Part shown: in pieces, positions 11,251 through 23,867 of the stretch
Numbering within the stretch: the first letter of the stretch is position 1
How the letters are laid out: each line of letters opens with the position of its first letter
DNA from: Phlegmacium glaucopus
Lineage: Eukaryota; Basidiomycota; Agaricomycetes; Agaricales; Cortinariaceae
Assembly: GCA_015039465.1 (NCBI GenBank)
Contig: MU130224.1
Coordinates: 132,210 to 196,209 of the forward strand
Reading direction: 5' to 3'
DNA length: 64,000 nucleotides
Program-made: the position numbers and the translations under genes
Notes under the pieces: generated by a model
Told to the model about the DNA's origin: nothing
Databases searched by the model: none
The model's input: only the letters and a program-made list of their open reading frames with translations

Positions 11251-13405
11251 TTCGCGTAGTAGTAGTCCTCTTTGCTCATTCAAAAAAAAACCCTACATAT
11301 ACATTTATAGTGATACTTATTCGTTTCGCTCTTTTCTTTTGCATCCTCTCTCTCTCTCTGTCACTGCGGTTCTTGTATTGTAAGAAAATTTCGCTCTCGA
11401 CTTTTTTATTTTTATTCAGTACGTATACATGTTACTGTTTGTACGGGCCCTACTAGTACTACGTATAGAATGCGAGCGATAGCTTGTTTTTCCATTCGGT
11501 ATACATCTCTTGCAACAGGCGCGTAAGTCTTTTCGTGTGTTCATGCAATAAGATAGTAGTTATTTTTTCTCAAAGTTGTAATGTACGTCCAAAAAAAATC
11601 AGAGGGTCCAATTTAAAATGGAGATTGTACGACACGACTGAGCCGTTTCGAATGCATTTGAATTCTGATTTCAGTCGGAAATATAGTAATACTTTTAATA
11701 TACCTAGGTTACGATCTTACTATTTACATTTTTAAGAGTCTACATACATAGTACTCAAAGTTTCGAATCGCGTGCATCAAGCAGAACGTCAGGTCAAAGA
11801 CATCATGTAGGTTGTTCCAAAACAGTTTTCTGGCGGCTTCTTGGTGCACGTTCCTGTAAACGGTCAGGTAGAGTCCACACATCTCATCTGAACAGTCTTA
11901 TGACATTCGAGTCCCGGTCCGGGATCATTTGTGAACCGGGAGTCCAGGAGAGGGTTCCTGTGTCCGTCGAGGGTGAAACAGAGATCATACATGCAGCATT
12001 CGTACATGATAGCTGGGAGCAACTATATCACCTCTACTCTTAAGCCCGAACTGCCAACTTGAAGGTCCAATGAAGGAGTCATTGAAGGGATCGATGATCT
12101 AATATTTTTGATGTCAATCATGCTAATAAAGCTGCTCGCTGCAGAGTTGTTCAGAATATCAAAATACACGGTTCCTTGTGAGCCAATTTTTCATTATCCC
12201 CGATATACAAGAGTAATATACGATACGAAAATTCATCACGGAATGTAAGTAATGAATTACTCACGTGATCAATTCGAATACTTATGCGGGACCTCAGTAT
12301 TTTCAAACCTAGCATCCCAATGACCTAGATTTTGAGGGTATCCTGACGATAAATGGGTCAATACTCGTCCACACAGATAGTCAACTTTTGTATTTGACAC
12401 TCAGGCGGAGAACAGCCAGAATGACACCTAGAAGCGTTTATGTAGGAGACCTTGCAAAGTATCTGAACAAAGCTCGAGATTAGCGATACGAAATGACACT
12501 TGAGATTCATCTAATGACTGACCCGGAATCGTATATGGCCATGAAAACTACTTTCATGTCCTCGGCTGTACCACTGATCTTGACGAACAGGCACCCACTG
12601 ACTCGGGACATGGAGATCCCTCTGGAAGTCTGGGAACTGAGTGTATGGGGACGAGACGATAACAAGCCACAGAAACCACAGATCGAGCAGAAAGAAAACC
12701 CCGTGTAATCGGATTCCGGAGGAAGAGGAATGGGCCCGCATGGAAGACAGTGCTTCCATTTTCAAACCACAACTCGTACAAATTAGACCGTCTGGCACGA
12801 CTCGGATTGTATATTTGGATTTTCAACCTGGGTCGCTGGGTTTAGCATCTTGCTTGAAAGAGTCTAACTAGAGGCTTGAATATTAATTTTGAAGTCTGCG
12901 TGACAAAGTGTCACAAGGTCACAGCGGATACAGTATCAGGGGATTTTGTGCAGGCGAAATCGTGAAATTCGCAGCTTAAACGACCTTTGCTTTGAACATC
13001 CATTTGCCACGAGAAATGCCCCAACTTTGTCTGCTTCGTTGGCAGATTTTTCAGAGTCGATTTCCGGCGATTTTTCACTAAAAAAAGTCGAAACAACCCA
13101 GACAAAGTAATTGTCAAACGAGTCGACTTGAAGGTTCTCGAAGGTTGATGAATTCGAGGATGGGCTTTTTGGCTGGAAAGCGGGGAGATGAGGTGAAGGG
13201 GCGGGGAAGGTTGATGGCACGAGGATCAACAAATGTAAACAAGCACCGCCACAGGAAATGATGGGAAACAATGGGTGTGCTCTTCGTCCTAACATTGACA
13301 AAGGCGGGTTATTGAAGGCACCTAGTGGACAATATCCAGCGGCAGGTATAGTAACCTTGAAAAGGGTTTGAATCCGTTCTTTGAGACGGGAACTCCCTTC
13401 TTCAT
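11251..13405. other. 2.1-kb gene-poor gap between HRP1 and YTA7 genes
   Basis: The first ~500 bases are T-rich and contain several ATTTA/TTTTTT runs, as expected of a 3' UTR and terminator. The rest has only short open frames on both strands (all under 165 codons) with no recognised motif and no convincing intron structure. I see no RNA gene. The last several hundred bases (about 12.9-13.4 kb) probably hold the YTA7 promoter. Confidence 0.4.
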
Positions 13406-16400
13406 ATGCAACAACCTGGTGACTCGACAAATTTGGCAGGCAACTTTCAAGACGACGGGTTTCCCTTCAAGATCAAGGTCCCTCCAATTCCAATGAATTT
13501 AAGACGCTCAGGACGACATAGGACTTCCAGTGCCGGTGCATCTGGCTCAGAATACCTGGCAAGCGAGAAGTCGGTAGAGATGCAGGAACCCCCACCACCT
13601 CCACCAGATCCACCTGTCCTATTCACACAGTCGCGAAGTGGTAGACGGGTCGTGTTAAAGACTTACGTCGAGAGTAGTGATAGCGAAGTCACTCATCCAG
13701 AGGAATTGTTCGATGAAGAACGCGAAGCTCCGAGAAATTTACGGCCATCAAGGACACGGAGACCTCTACCAATGGATGTCCAAGATGAAGACGAAGGGGA
13801 GGCTCCCGTGGGCCGCCTTTTGCGCAAAAGAACTCATCCTGATGTAACTCATCTTGATGGCTTCATCGTCGAAGACGAAGATGAAAAAATGCACACTCAC
13901 GGTCGGTATCCCACACGCAGCAAGAACAAAAAGATGCCTCTCAAAACAAATGGTTCTTCTTCTAAACCTCAGGCGCAGCCATCGCAACGTTCTCGTCGTC
14001 TTACACGTCGCACTGCCTCTCGTGCTGACCAAGAGGAGGATTTCTACCCAGAACCACAATCCTCTGGGGCATCTGCAGACGCGGACGGTTCCATCGATGA
14101 CGCGCCTCACACCTCCTCCGATCTCGAGCCAGAGCCAGAGCCAGAACCAGACCACGAGCCGGAACAAGAAGAGGAAGTAGATGGAAGACCGTATGCTTTG
14201 AGGCAGAGGCAAAAAATCAATTATGCAATACCCCCTCCTCTAGAAGACATGCCCAAGCCTCCACCGAAAAGCGCTGCAGCACGGAACGGGGGACGAACTG
14301 GTGGATATCATGGAGGTGGGCATGGAAGAGCTGGGCCCAAAGGTCGAGCATTGGGGTGGAGTGCCAGTGGTGCTGAGCTCGGACGATGGATGGGAATGCC
14401 TGGGGATGACTCGGTGTGTTTTTCGTTGTACCACTTGAAGCTTAGCTGACATGGGCTTAGGATTCGGATTATGCGACGCGAACACCCAGGAAACCATATG
14501 GTGGTATAGCTCCCTTTGGAACAGGTGCCGTCGCAGGCGCTGCTGGGAGTGGAATGATAGATCTAGCTGCTGGTGGTACCCCTTCGAATTTGGGAAAGAT
14601 TGGAGATACTGGTATATCCATGTTCTACTTCAAGGTCGAATCACATATTGACTTTTATTCCCAAAAGCATTGGCTGATGCTGATCCACTTGGTGTCAATA
14701 CCAATGTTACCTTCGATGAAGTAGGTGGCTTGGATGACCGTTAGTGACTTTTCTTTATCTCTGGTCCACATTCTCATCACGTTTACTTCGCAGACATCCA
14801 CGCTTTGAAGGAGATGACTCTACTACCACTATTATACCCCGAGGTTTTCCAACGATTTAATGTCACCCCTCCTCGTGGAGTCCTCTTCCACGGACCTCCA
14901 GGAACAGGAAAAACTTTACTTGCTAGAGCCCTCGCAGCTAGCTGTCGTACAGGCGGTCGTCAAATCTCTTTCTTCATGCGTAAAGGTGCCGACTGCCTCT
15001 CTAAATGGGTTGGTGAAGCAGAACGCCAACTCCGACTCTTATTCGAGGAAGCACGTAACTCGCAACCTTCGATCATCTTCTTCGACGAGATCGATGGATT
15101 AGCACCTGTTAGGTCGTCTAAGCAGGATCAAATCCATGCTTCAATTGTTAGCACCTTGCTGGCGTTGATGGATGGTATGGATGGGAGAGGACAGGTGGTA
15201 GTTATTGGTGCCACGAACAGGCCAGATGCAGTCGATCCTGCCCTGAGACGGCCTGGACGATTTGATAGGGAGTTTTACTTTGGATTGCCCGGGTTAGACG
15301 CTAGAGAGAGGATCTTGACCATCATGACCAAGAAGTGGGAAGGTTGGGGTGCTGGTGATGAGGACAGCGAGGCGGAGGTAAAGGAGAGGATTAAAGGCTT
15401 GGCAAAACTAACCAAAGGTTATGGGGGTGCTGATTTAAGGGTACAGTTTCGATGATTACTTCTATCGTTTTTCAATGCTGATTCTTTTATTTTATAAAAG
15501 GCTTTGTGCACTGAAGCTGCTCTGAACGCGATTCAGAGACGATATCCCCAAGTATACAAGACCAATGATAGACTTCTATTGAAACCAGAGACCATTGGTA
15601 TTGGTCTTCGGGATTTCATGATTTCCATCAAAAGTAAGGCATCACTTTTTAATAGGTAGATCTATCAGCTAATTGTTTCGTAGAACTAGTGCCATCGTCT
15701 GCTCGGTCTTCGTCATCCGCTGCTACGCCTCTTCCCACGCAATTTGTGCCTCTTCTGTCGGATTCCCTTGAAAAGGTTAAAGAAGTGATACAGCGGGTAC
15801 TACCTCTTGAGAAGAAACTCAGTGCACTTGAGGAAGCCGAGTTTGAAGATGATGGTGGTGAGGAAGGCGCACTTGACAGAGAAATGTTATCTCAAGGTAT
15901 GGACTCTTCATAGTATCGATGCAGTCTGAGCCATTTTCTTACCTTTGAACAACAGCGATGCAAACGCTACGGGTTTATAGGCCCCGCGTGATCATCCATG
16001 GACCCTTGGGGATGGGTCAGGCTTATCTTGGTGCTGCTGCCTTGCATCATTTGGAGGGTTATCATGTGCAGAGTCTTGAACTTGGCACTTTGATGAGTGA
16101 TTCCACTAGGGTGAGTTGCTTGCATCCGTTCTAGATATTGATCATATCTGACGCGTAGGCCTTATTGATAGACCGTTGAAGCTGCCATTGTCCAACTCTT
16201 CATCGAGGCTAAACGAAATCAGCCTTCTGTCATATATATTCCTTCACTGGTTGGATGGTGCGCAGCTGTTTCCGAAACTTCAAGATCCACTGTCCGTGCT
16301 ATGCTCGACACTCTTGCCCCAACTGATCCTATCCTCCTTCTTGCCATTGTGGATGGCCCATTCTCCTCTCTTCCTCGAGATGTCAAGGCATGGTTTGGAC

Positions 16401-18467
16401 CAACAAGAGATAACCGAATCCAACTCTCATCCCCTTCTTCATCACAACGAGAAGCCTTCTTTGATGGACTCCTCAAAGATGTCCAACGACCGCCGAACCA
16501 GTTCGCTGATGGTATAAAGAGGCGCAAGAGGATACTGGAAAAACTGCCGATTGCGCCTCCGATAGAACCTAGAAAGCCGACGGCTGCTGAGTTGGCGTTG
16601 CAGGAAGAGAGTGATCAGAGGATCATTACCTTGTTGAAGTATCGTTTGGGGCCAATTTTGACAGAGTTAAAGAGGAAGTTCAAGAGATTCACGAAGCGTG
16701 CCACAGTACGTGTTTTATTCTTATTATCGGCCTGAGGAATTGGGGGCTGATGTTTGTTTGATTCCAAAGGAAGAGTATAATTTCGACGTTCAAGAAGATA
16801 GTTCCAATGGTTTTGATACTGTCACGGTGCCTGCCATTGAGGTACATCAAGGACCGAATGGTGTGATTGACATAACCGACGATCAGGCTACACAACCTGC
16901 CGAAGGCAGTAGCGGGCCAATGAATGGGGTGATTATGGAGCAACAACAGATCATGCAGCAGCTGCCACCTCTCTTCGATATGGATCTTGAAAGAATGCAC
17001 GCGGAACTGTTTAAAGGACGATACCTTACGCCTCAAGATTTCCTCGACGATGTCAGGAAGATAGTTCATAACGCTGATGTTCGGTCTCATGAAGATTTGG
17101 ATCGGCTTTATAAAGCTCAGGCGATGTTTACGGCTACTGAAGTCAGTATTCAAGAGTTTGACCCTCAACTGAGGCTTGAATGTGAAAGGATGGCTGTTCG
17201 AGAGAGGCAGAGACGGGAGCAGCATAAGAAGAATAAGGGAAAGGAGAAGGCCCATGATAATCAGCTGAATGGTGGCGCTCCTGTTGCTGCTAGACGGAGT
17301 GCGAGGAATAATGGTCAGCAACCTGAATTGTCCATCACTGATCCTGTCAAACTTGAGCGGAGACTGAAGAGGCAGCGTGGAGAGGAATGTAGTGGTGGCG
17401 ATTCTCATGGGTCAGAGGAGGAACTGAATGGTGCTGGCGAAGCAGGTCGAGATGCCAAACGAACGAGAATCATTGACGACGACGACGATCGTGATCCGTT
17501 GGACACTATCGGGGCGACACCTGGCTCTGCTGTACGCTCACATGTCGTCCGCTTCGCTACAGGTGCCATTGAACCCATGGCCCCTCTGACAGCGCTTTCA
17601 CCCTTACCTGCCCAGCCCGCTAGCTATCCCAGTGCTCCTATGCCCGTCGACTACAATATTCCATATTCTCCTGTCGCCTACAACAAGATCCCAGCACCGG
17701 CCCCTGCCAACTACAACAATGTTCCAGGCCTGTCTGTCTCTTACAGCAATATGTCAGCTCCGTCTGTCCCCTACGGCAGTATGCCAGCTCCGCCTACCAA
17801 TTACCACAACCACCCCCCTACCTTTCACCAAGACCAGATGGTAGTCGATCAATCTCCTTCGAGACCGTCTGGTTTTGACCCATCCTTGCTGAACCCCATG
17901 CCGTCTGCTCAAATCCCATTCCATCCATCGCCATTCATGTCGAGACCAAATGATTCCACATTCAATTTCCCCATAATGAGCATAGACCCCGCTGATCCGT
18001 TTACGACTCACCCAGCTCAAGGACAACCAATGTCCTTTACTGAAATGCTTGCCAAAACCCCAACACCACCCCCTTTGAATTTAGCACCTCCACAACCTCT
18101 GCTATCTCGTCGCACGCCAACGCCCCATATCAGGACACCTGAACCGGAAAGAGTACTTACGCCGGCACCCGCACCGGCACCAGTGCTTGAACCCATGGTT
18201 ATTGAAGTTGAACGTAGCCCATCCCCCCCTTTGCCTGATTTCCATGTCGATATTGGTCTTATTGAAGATTTGAAGCAAACCTTGCGCGATAGCACTGCTT
18301 CCTTGACGATAGAGCAGTTAGAGCAACTGCGGGCGACTTGCCTTGGGAACCTCTGGCGACATCGTTCAGATTGGGACCGAGACTCTCTTGTTCGTGAGCT
18401 CCAAGGTGTTGTGAAAGATTTTATCGAGGAAGTTTCTGCAGATTGCGACAGTGAGGGTGAACAATAA
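13406..18467 (+). CDS. YTA7: Yta7/ATAD2-like AAA ATPase with bromodomain-like region
   Basis: Yta7/ATAD2 proteins are nuclear AAA+ ATPases that act on histone H3-H4 in chromatin and transcription. Nine exons: 13406-14413, 14461-14611, 14668-14739, 14794-15440, 15501-15633, 15684-15896, 15956-16110, 16172-16705, 16770-18467, giving 1536 residues. The N-terminal ~335 residues are charged and disordered with Glu/Pro repeats. AAA1 has Walker A GPPGTGKT (444-451), Walker B SIIFFDEID (503-511) and GATNRPDAVDPALRRPGRFD. The second AAA unit is degenerate: GPLGMGQA at 757-764 replaces a Walker A and no DE pair follows. A bromodomain-like helical region spans roughly 935-1080 (LLKYRLGPILTELKRKFKRF, then YLTPQDFLDDVRKIVHNAD). 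The tail is Pro-rich with a coiled region near the end. The last intron is inferred from the frame change after KRAT. An alternative start is the Met about 30 codons downstream. Confidence 0.92.
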
Positions 18468-18696
18468 TAATAATAATTTTTGATTCCTAGCTTTGACGTT
18501 CTGTTCTGAGGGCTGTCTCTCTCTTTCATGTTGTTTTTTTCTTTCTTCTTTTTTATTTAATTATCCCCCTTTCTTTCTTTGTGCTGATGTATGGTTGTAT
18601 TAACTTTTGTCATTACATACTGTACTTTTGATACTCATTAAATCCATTTCTGTTCCTTGTGTTAAATCGATTATTTGTTTATTTACATATACATAC
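18468..18696. other. YTA7 3' flank and junction with the repeat array
   Basis: Starts with TAA-type triplets after the stop, then T/C-rich runs typical of a fungal 3' UTR. Near 18,697 the sequence changes to the block that also precedes the other transporter copies. This is the left border of the duplicated region. Confidence 0.6.
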
Positions 18697-18837
18697 TCGG
18701 AGTGAGATTCATCATGTCAGATGGAACCCAATTTGGACCCGGCTTGCTGTCAAAAATAATCTAAGTATAAAAGCCTGCGTTAACCCAGAACTTCTACCTC
18801 CAGGCTACTGCCGATAAGTTGTGTTGAACCAGAACTC
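18697..18837 (+). promoter_or_regulatory. Promoter of transporter copy 1 with TATA-like box
   Basis: Sequence shared with the upstream regions at 21650-21779, 57150-57277, 59930-60069 and 63850-64000. It contains TATAAAAG at 18766-18773, 65-72 bases before the ATG. Other copies carry GATAAAAG at the same place. Confidence 0.6.
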
Positions 18838-20961
18838 ATGGTCCACCGTGATCCTCCAAGTTCGATATCACCTTGGTTGAGCGCACCACGAATAACGCTC
18901 TTGGTGGCCTCATTTTTCGTTGCACTGGGTTCTGGGACGAACTATGTATGTCAGTTGGCTCCCGACTGAACCAGCTTGATTTTATCGTTTTTGTTAGGTA
19001 TATTCAGGTGCCAATATTTCTCCTGCTCTTTTTTTGATGGGAAAACTCGAACTGTCATGAAACAACAACTGATGCCAGTGAATTTCATCTATACATAGCA
19101 TATTCACCGCAACTCGGAACACGCTTGAATATCTCTTATACCCAGCTGAACATTGTTGGTCTAGCAGGAAATGGTAATATTTTTGTATTTACACGGAGAG
19201 ACCCAACTTATACCCTGGCCTTTCTTCTTACCAGCTGGAGTGTATTGTTCTGCTCCGGTTTGGGGAAAAATCGTGGATTCACGCGGCCCTCGCATCATTC
19301 TCATTGTCAGTTGCGCGTTCCTCCTTGGTGGATACTCTGGCATCAAATACTTTTATGATTCTGGTCTTCCGCCTGATACGAATACTCTGCCGGCTCTAAG
19401 CTTTTATCTGCTGGTTCTTTGTTCTTTTTTGACAGGGTCTGGAAGTTTGGGAGGTATCACTAGTTCCTTGAATTCAACGGTCAAATCGTTTCCCGACGGA
19501 GCAGTAAGTGGATGGGCAGCAATACTTGTAATGTAATGTCACTCTAAACTCTCTTCTCAGCGAGCATCTACAACTGGTCTGGTTATGGCGGGCTTCGGAT
19601 TATCAGCATTTTTTTTCACGGCCCTTTCCAATATTCTATTTAGCAGCACCACCTCGACATTCCTTCTGACCCTCGCATTGGGCACTTCCTCCGTGATGAT
19701 CTTAGGCTTCTTCCTTGTTCGGCCGGTACCACTTCCAGAAGAAGCCAGCTCTCCGCTTTTGGAAGGTGGTGATGATGTTAGAGAGCCTCTCTTACCGGCA
19801 CCTCTGCACCATAACTACGGCCGCACAACTCTGTTGAATGATGAGATCATGAAAGACAGACATGCGCATTATACTCGTACTGACATCAATACCGATGGAG
19901 AGCATTCAAATTTTGTTGGAGGAGCCGTGGAAGTTACTCGTTCTATACAAACATCTGACCGGAAGCGCAATACGGTGAATATCTATGGACAAGCACTGTG
20001 CCGTAGTCTTGATTTTTGGCTATTGTTCAGTATCTACTCCCTGCGTACGTTTCCTTCTCAACTCTTTTTTTTATCCTTATTAAATTACAAGGATAGTTGC
20101 TGGGACGGGCTATACCTGTATGTCTTGAACCTTTATACTAGGTAAATGTCCGCTAGACTATATTGCCTCCTTTTGCATAGATATAAACAACGTTGGGTCC
20201 ATGTCGCGTTGTCTATACGCTCACGACAACCTCCTGTATAACGAAGCTCAGGCGCTGAGGTGGCAGGCAGCACAAGTTTCTGCTATCAGCCTCTTAAACT
20301 TTGGAGGGCGAATCATGATAGGTACTAACTATACATGTATCTCTCTTGCTTATCCCCTGCTTGACTTTCTCATTAAACAGGCTTCTTCTCGGACTTTGCT
20401 AAGAGGCTATATAAAACCCCACGCTCTCATTCTCTCGCTCTAGTCTCGTTTTTATGCCTCATTTCCCAAGTTGTCGCTGCGAATGTCTCCAATATCTCAA
20501 ACTTATGGATTGCGAGCGCTTTACTTGGCTTGGCCCATGGAAGTGTATCAGCCTTACTCCCTACGGTGTCTCTAGAATGGTTTGGATTACGTGAGTTTTT
20601 TTCCTTTTCTCGTCTGTATTATACCAAAATAAACGGAATTCTACTCTCACCAGCTCATTTTTCTGAGAACTGGGGATATCTATGTATATCACCTGTTTTC
20701 TCTGCCAATCTTCTTGCTTTCCTCTTCGGACGAATTCTTGATGCACACAGGGATAAATCCTTCCAGGACCTTTCCCCTTCTGCGTTCCATGCCTATGGAG
20801 GACCGCCTCGATGTTTGCAAGGACGCGATTGCTACGTAGATGCGATTTACTTGACGATTGGTGCGACGTTCCTTTCCTTGTTAATTAGTTTGTGGGCCGG
20901 GTATAGGGATAGCCAGAAGGCTGACAATGGCGGAGGCGATATCGTCGGTGAGGAAATTTGA
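18838..20961 (+). CDS. MCH1-like MFS transporter, copy 1 (complete)
   Basis: Major facilitator protein of the fungal Mch1/nodulin-like type. The family resembles monocarboxylate permeases, but substrates are not established. Nine exons: 18838-18945, 18998-19007 (10 bases), 19099-19173, 19235-19503, 19561-20044, 20097-20117 (21 bases), 20181-20321, 20381-20590, 20654-20961, giving 541 residues. TM1 ends in GSGTNYVYSAYSPQLG, followed by STQL-like ISYTQLNIVGLAGN, then VWGKIVDSRGPR (74-84), the family's motif after TM2. A long acidic loop (about 206-300, with LLEGGDDVREPLLP and DINTDGEH) separates the two six-helix halves. The second half has INNVGSMSRCLY, SLEWFGLPHFSENWGY and a last helix ending WAGYRDSQKAD. 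The frame is intact, so the gene is probably functional. First member of the array. Confidence 0.88.
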
Positions 20962-21540
20962 AACTATGTTCCGAAAATAAACTCAAGTTTTCTTGTGAAG
21001 TTGGTCAACCATAGAAGATATCAAATTGCAGAGTTACTACACGATAGAAGGGATGATTCAATTATGTTGTCACAAATCGTGTGAGAGTGGCACTCCTGGC
21101 ATCGAGGTATTGGCCAAGCAAGGTCGTAGACGAGACAGGAGCCTCTGGAAATTAGCTTATCAGTGCAGTGCAGACAATATACCGTGATACGAAAGAACAT
21201 CATATATGATACATGGAATTTTCTAAACAATGCTCAGTCATGCATTGACTGACGAGGGTTCGTTCAGCAACGAAGAGCGGGAGAGAAAGGGGGAACAACA
21301 GCGGGTCAGTGATATATGGGCGATGATTAATGAACATTGAAAGCTTTTGAATGCCGTTGCATGTTATTGTTGAGGAATAGCGAGTATATCCCGTAGATAC
21401 GTTATCCCGTTTTATTCATTCCTTTTATTCCAATTAAATTACATATTTAGTTAACTGTTTCATCTTCGAGTAGAGCTTTTACACATACATAAATCAGTGC
21501 TGATAGTTATTGTGATACTTGCAATAGTTATTAGTTCGAC
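20962..21540. other. Transporter 3' flank with array-repeated segments
   Basis: No supported gene. 21080-21250 (GAGAGTGGCA..CTGGCATCGAGG..) is repeated at 63085-63280 downstream of transporter copy 7. 21250-21540 is AT-rich. Confidence 0.5.
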
Positions 21541-21779
21541 GCGTTTCCGAGCCGCTACCGCAGTCCTAGTCAGGTCAGATGGGACTGCTACATACAACAC
21601 GATGAGTTACAATGACAACTTGAGCTTTGGCGAAGTTCTATTATGCATTTGGCGTAAGTGAGATTCATGTCAGCTGGAACCGAATTTGGACCCAGCTTGC
21701 TGTCAAAAATTATCAGACAACAGCTTTCGTTAGCCCCACCTCCTGGCTACTGCCGATTAGTCGTGTTGAACCAGAACTC
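21541..21779 (+). promoter_or_regulatory. Promoter of transporter copy 2, TATA-like box missing
   Basis: Homologous to the upstream blocks of copies 1, 6, 7 and 8, with the shared CAATGACAACTT..GGCGAAGT and GATTCATGTCAG..GGAACCGAATTTGG segments. The short stretch that carries (T/G)ATAAAAG in the other copies is replaced here by ATTATCAGACAACAGCTT. Confidence 0.55.
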
Positions 21780-23867
21780 ATGGTCCACCGTGATCCTCCA
21801 AGTTCGATATCACCTTGGTTGAGCGCACCACGAATAACACTCTTGGTGGCCTCATTTTTTGTTGCATTGGGTTCTGGGACGAACTATGTACGTCAGTTGC
21901 CTCCTTACTGAACCAGCTTCATTTTATCGTGTTTGTCAGGTATATTCAGGTGCCAATATTTCTTTGCAAATGGAAAGGCTCGAAATATCATGAAACAACA
22001 CTGATGCTAGTGAATTTTGTCTATACATAGCATATTCACCACAACTCGGAGCACGCTTGAATATCTCTTACACTCAGCTCAACATTGTTGGTCTAGCAGG
22101 AAATGGTAATATCATTGTGTTTACACAGAGAGACTCAACTTATATTTTGATGTTTCTTCTTACCAGCTGGAGTATATTGTTCTTCTCCGGTTTTGGGAAG
22201 GATCGTGGACTCACGCGGCCCTCGCATCATTTTCATTGTCAGTTTCGCGTTCCTCCTAGGTGGATACTCTGGCATCAAATACTTTTATGATTCTGGTCTT
22301 CCGCCTGATACGAATACTCTGCCGACTCTAAGCTTTTATCTACTGGTTCTTTGTACTTTTTTGACAGGGTCTGGAGGTATGGGAGGTCTCACCGGTTCCT
22401 TGAATTCAACGGTTAAATCGTTTCCCGACGGAGCAGTAAGTGGATGGGCACCAGTACTTCAATATGTCACTCTAAACTCTCTTCTCAGCGAGCATCTACG
22501 GCTGGTCTGGTTTTTGCGGGCTTCGGATTATCGGCATTCTTTTTCACGACCCTTTCCAATATTCTCTTTAGCACCGCTGCCTCGACATTCCTTTTGACCC
22601 TCGCATTAGGCACTTCCTCCGTGATGATCTTGGGCTTCTTCCTTGTTCGTCCAGTACCGCTTCCAGAACAAGCTAGCTCTCAGCTTTTGGAAGGTGGTGA
22701 TGATGTTAGAGAGTCCCTCCTACCGGCGCTTCAGCACCCTAACCACGGCCGCATAACTCTGTTGAATGATGAGATCATGAAAGACAGACATGCGCGTTAT
22801 ACTCGTACTGACATCGATACCGATGGAGAGCATTCAAATTCTGTTGGAGGAGTCATGGACGTTACTTCTATGCAAGCATCTGACCGGAAGCACGATATGG
22901 TAAATATTTATGGAAAAGCACTGTGCCGCAGTCTTGATTTTTGGCTATTGTCCACTATTTTCTCCCTGCGTACGTTTCCTTCTCCACTCCTCTTTTTTCT
23001 CTTATTGAATTACAAGGATAGTCGCTGGGACTGGCTATACATGTATGTCTTGAACCTTTACAAATTCCCACTAATATATATTGCCTCCTTTGGCTAGATA
23101 TAAACAACGTTGGGTCCATGTCGCGTTGTCTATATGCTCACGACAACTCCCTGTATGACGAAGCTCAGGCGCTGAAATGGCAGGCAGCACAAGTTTCTGC
23201 TATCAGCCTTTCAAACTTTGGAGGGCGGATCTTGATAGGTACACATATATCCTCTCTTATACTTCTCCCGTACTTCAACTTTGTCATTGAACAGGCTTCT
23301 TCTCGGACTTTGCTAAGAGGCTATATAAAACCCCACGCTCTCACTCTCTCGCCCTTGTCTCGTTTTTATGCCTCATTTCCCAAGTTGTCGCTGGAAATGT
23401 CTCTAATGTCTCAAACCTATGGATTGCGAGCGCTCTACTTGGTTTGGCCCATGGAAGCATAGCAGCCTTAGTCCCCACCGTGTCTCTAGAATGGTTCGGG
23501 TTACGTGAGTTTTTATTCCTTGTCTGTATTATACCGATTAAATGGAATTCAACTCTAACCAGCTCATTTTTCTGAGAACATGGGATATGTATGTATATCA
23601 CCTGTTTTTTCTGCCAATCTTCTTGCTTTCCTCTTTGGACGGATTCTTGATGCACATAGAGATAAAACTGTCCAGGACCTTTCCCTGTCGGCGTTCCAGG
23701 CTTATGGAGGACCACCTCGGTGTTTGCAAGGACGCGATTGCTATATACATGCGATATACTTGACGATTGGTGCGACGTTCCTTTCTTTGTTAATTAGTTT
23801 GTGGGCGGGGTATAGAGATAGCCAGAAGGCTGACAATGGGGGCAGTATTGTTAGTGAGGAAATTTGA
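21780..23867 (+). CDS. MCH1-like MFS transporter, copy 2 (complete)
   Basis: Close paralogue of copy 1 with the same nine exons: 21780-21887, 21940-21949, 22031-22105, 22167-22435, 22489-22969, 23022-23042, 23098-23238, 23295-23504, 23563-23867, giving 539 residues. Both micro-exons (10 and 21 bases) keep exact length. Differences are scattered substitutions plus one-codon losses in the central loop (VTSMQ for VTRSIQ) and near the C terminus. One notable change is PVLGRIVDS where copies 1, 6 and 7 have PVWG, next to the DSRGPR motif. No stop or frameshift was found. It is followed by module D and then, in opposite orientation, the first four-span surface-protein gene. Confidence 0.88.

Noticed and set aside
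10381..11283. 300-codon open frame on the minus strand
   Set aside because: It lies antisense to the Gly-rich tail of the HRP1-like gene. Its Thr/His/Ala-rich product is what GC-rich Gly codons give in reverse.
11251..13405. Possible tRNA or rRNA genes in the gene-poor gap
   Set aside because: No cloverleaf-compatible A and B box arrangement or rRNA-like sequence was seen by eye.
12936..13430. 164-codon minus-strand open frame upstream of YTA7
   Set aside because: No recognisable domain and no splice structure. It covers the expected YTA7 promoter and start.
18838..20961. Sugar transporter or drug-efflux identity for the MFS copies
   Set aside because: The motifs (GSGTNYV.SAY.PQLG, VDSRGPR, SLEWFGL..FSEN) fit the Mch1/nodulin-like group rather than sugar porters or DHA families.
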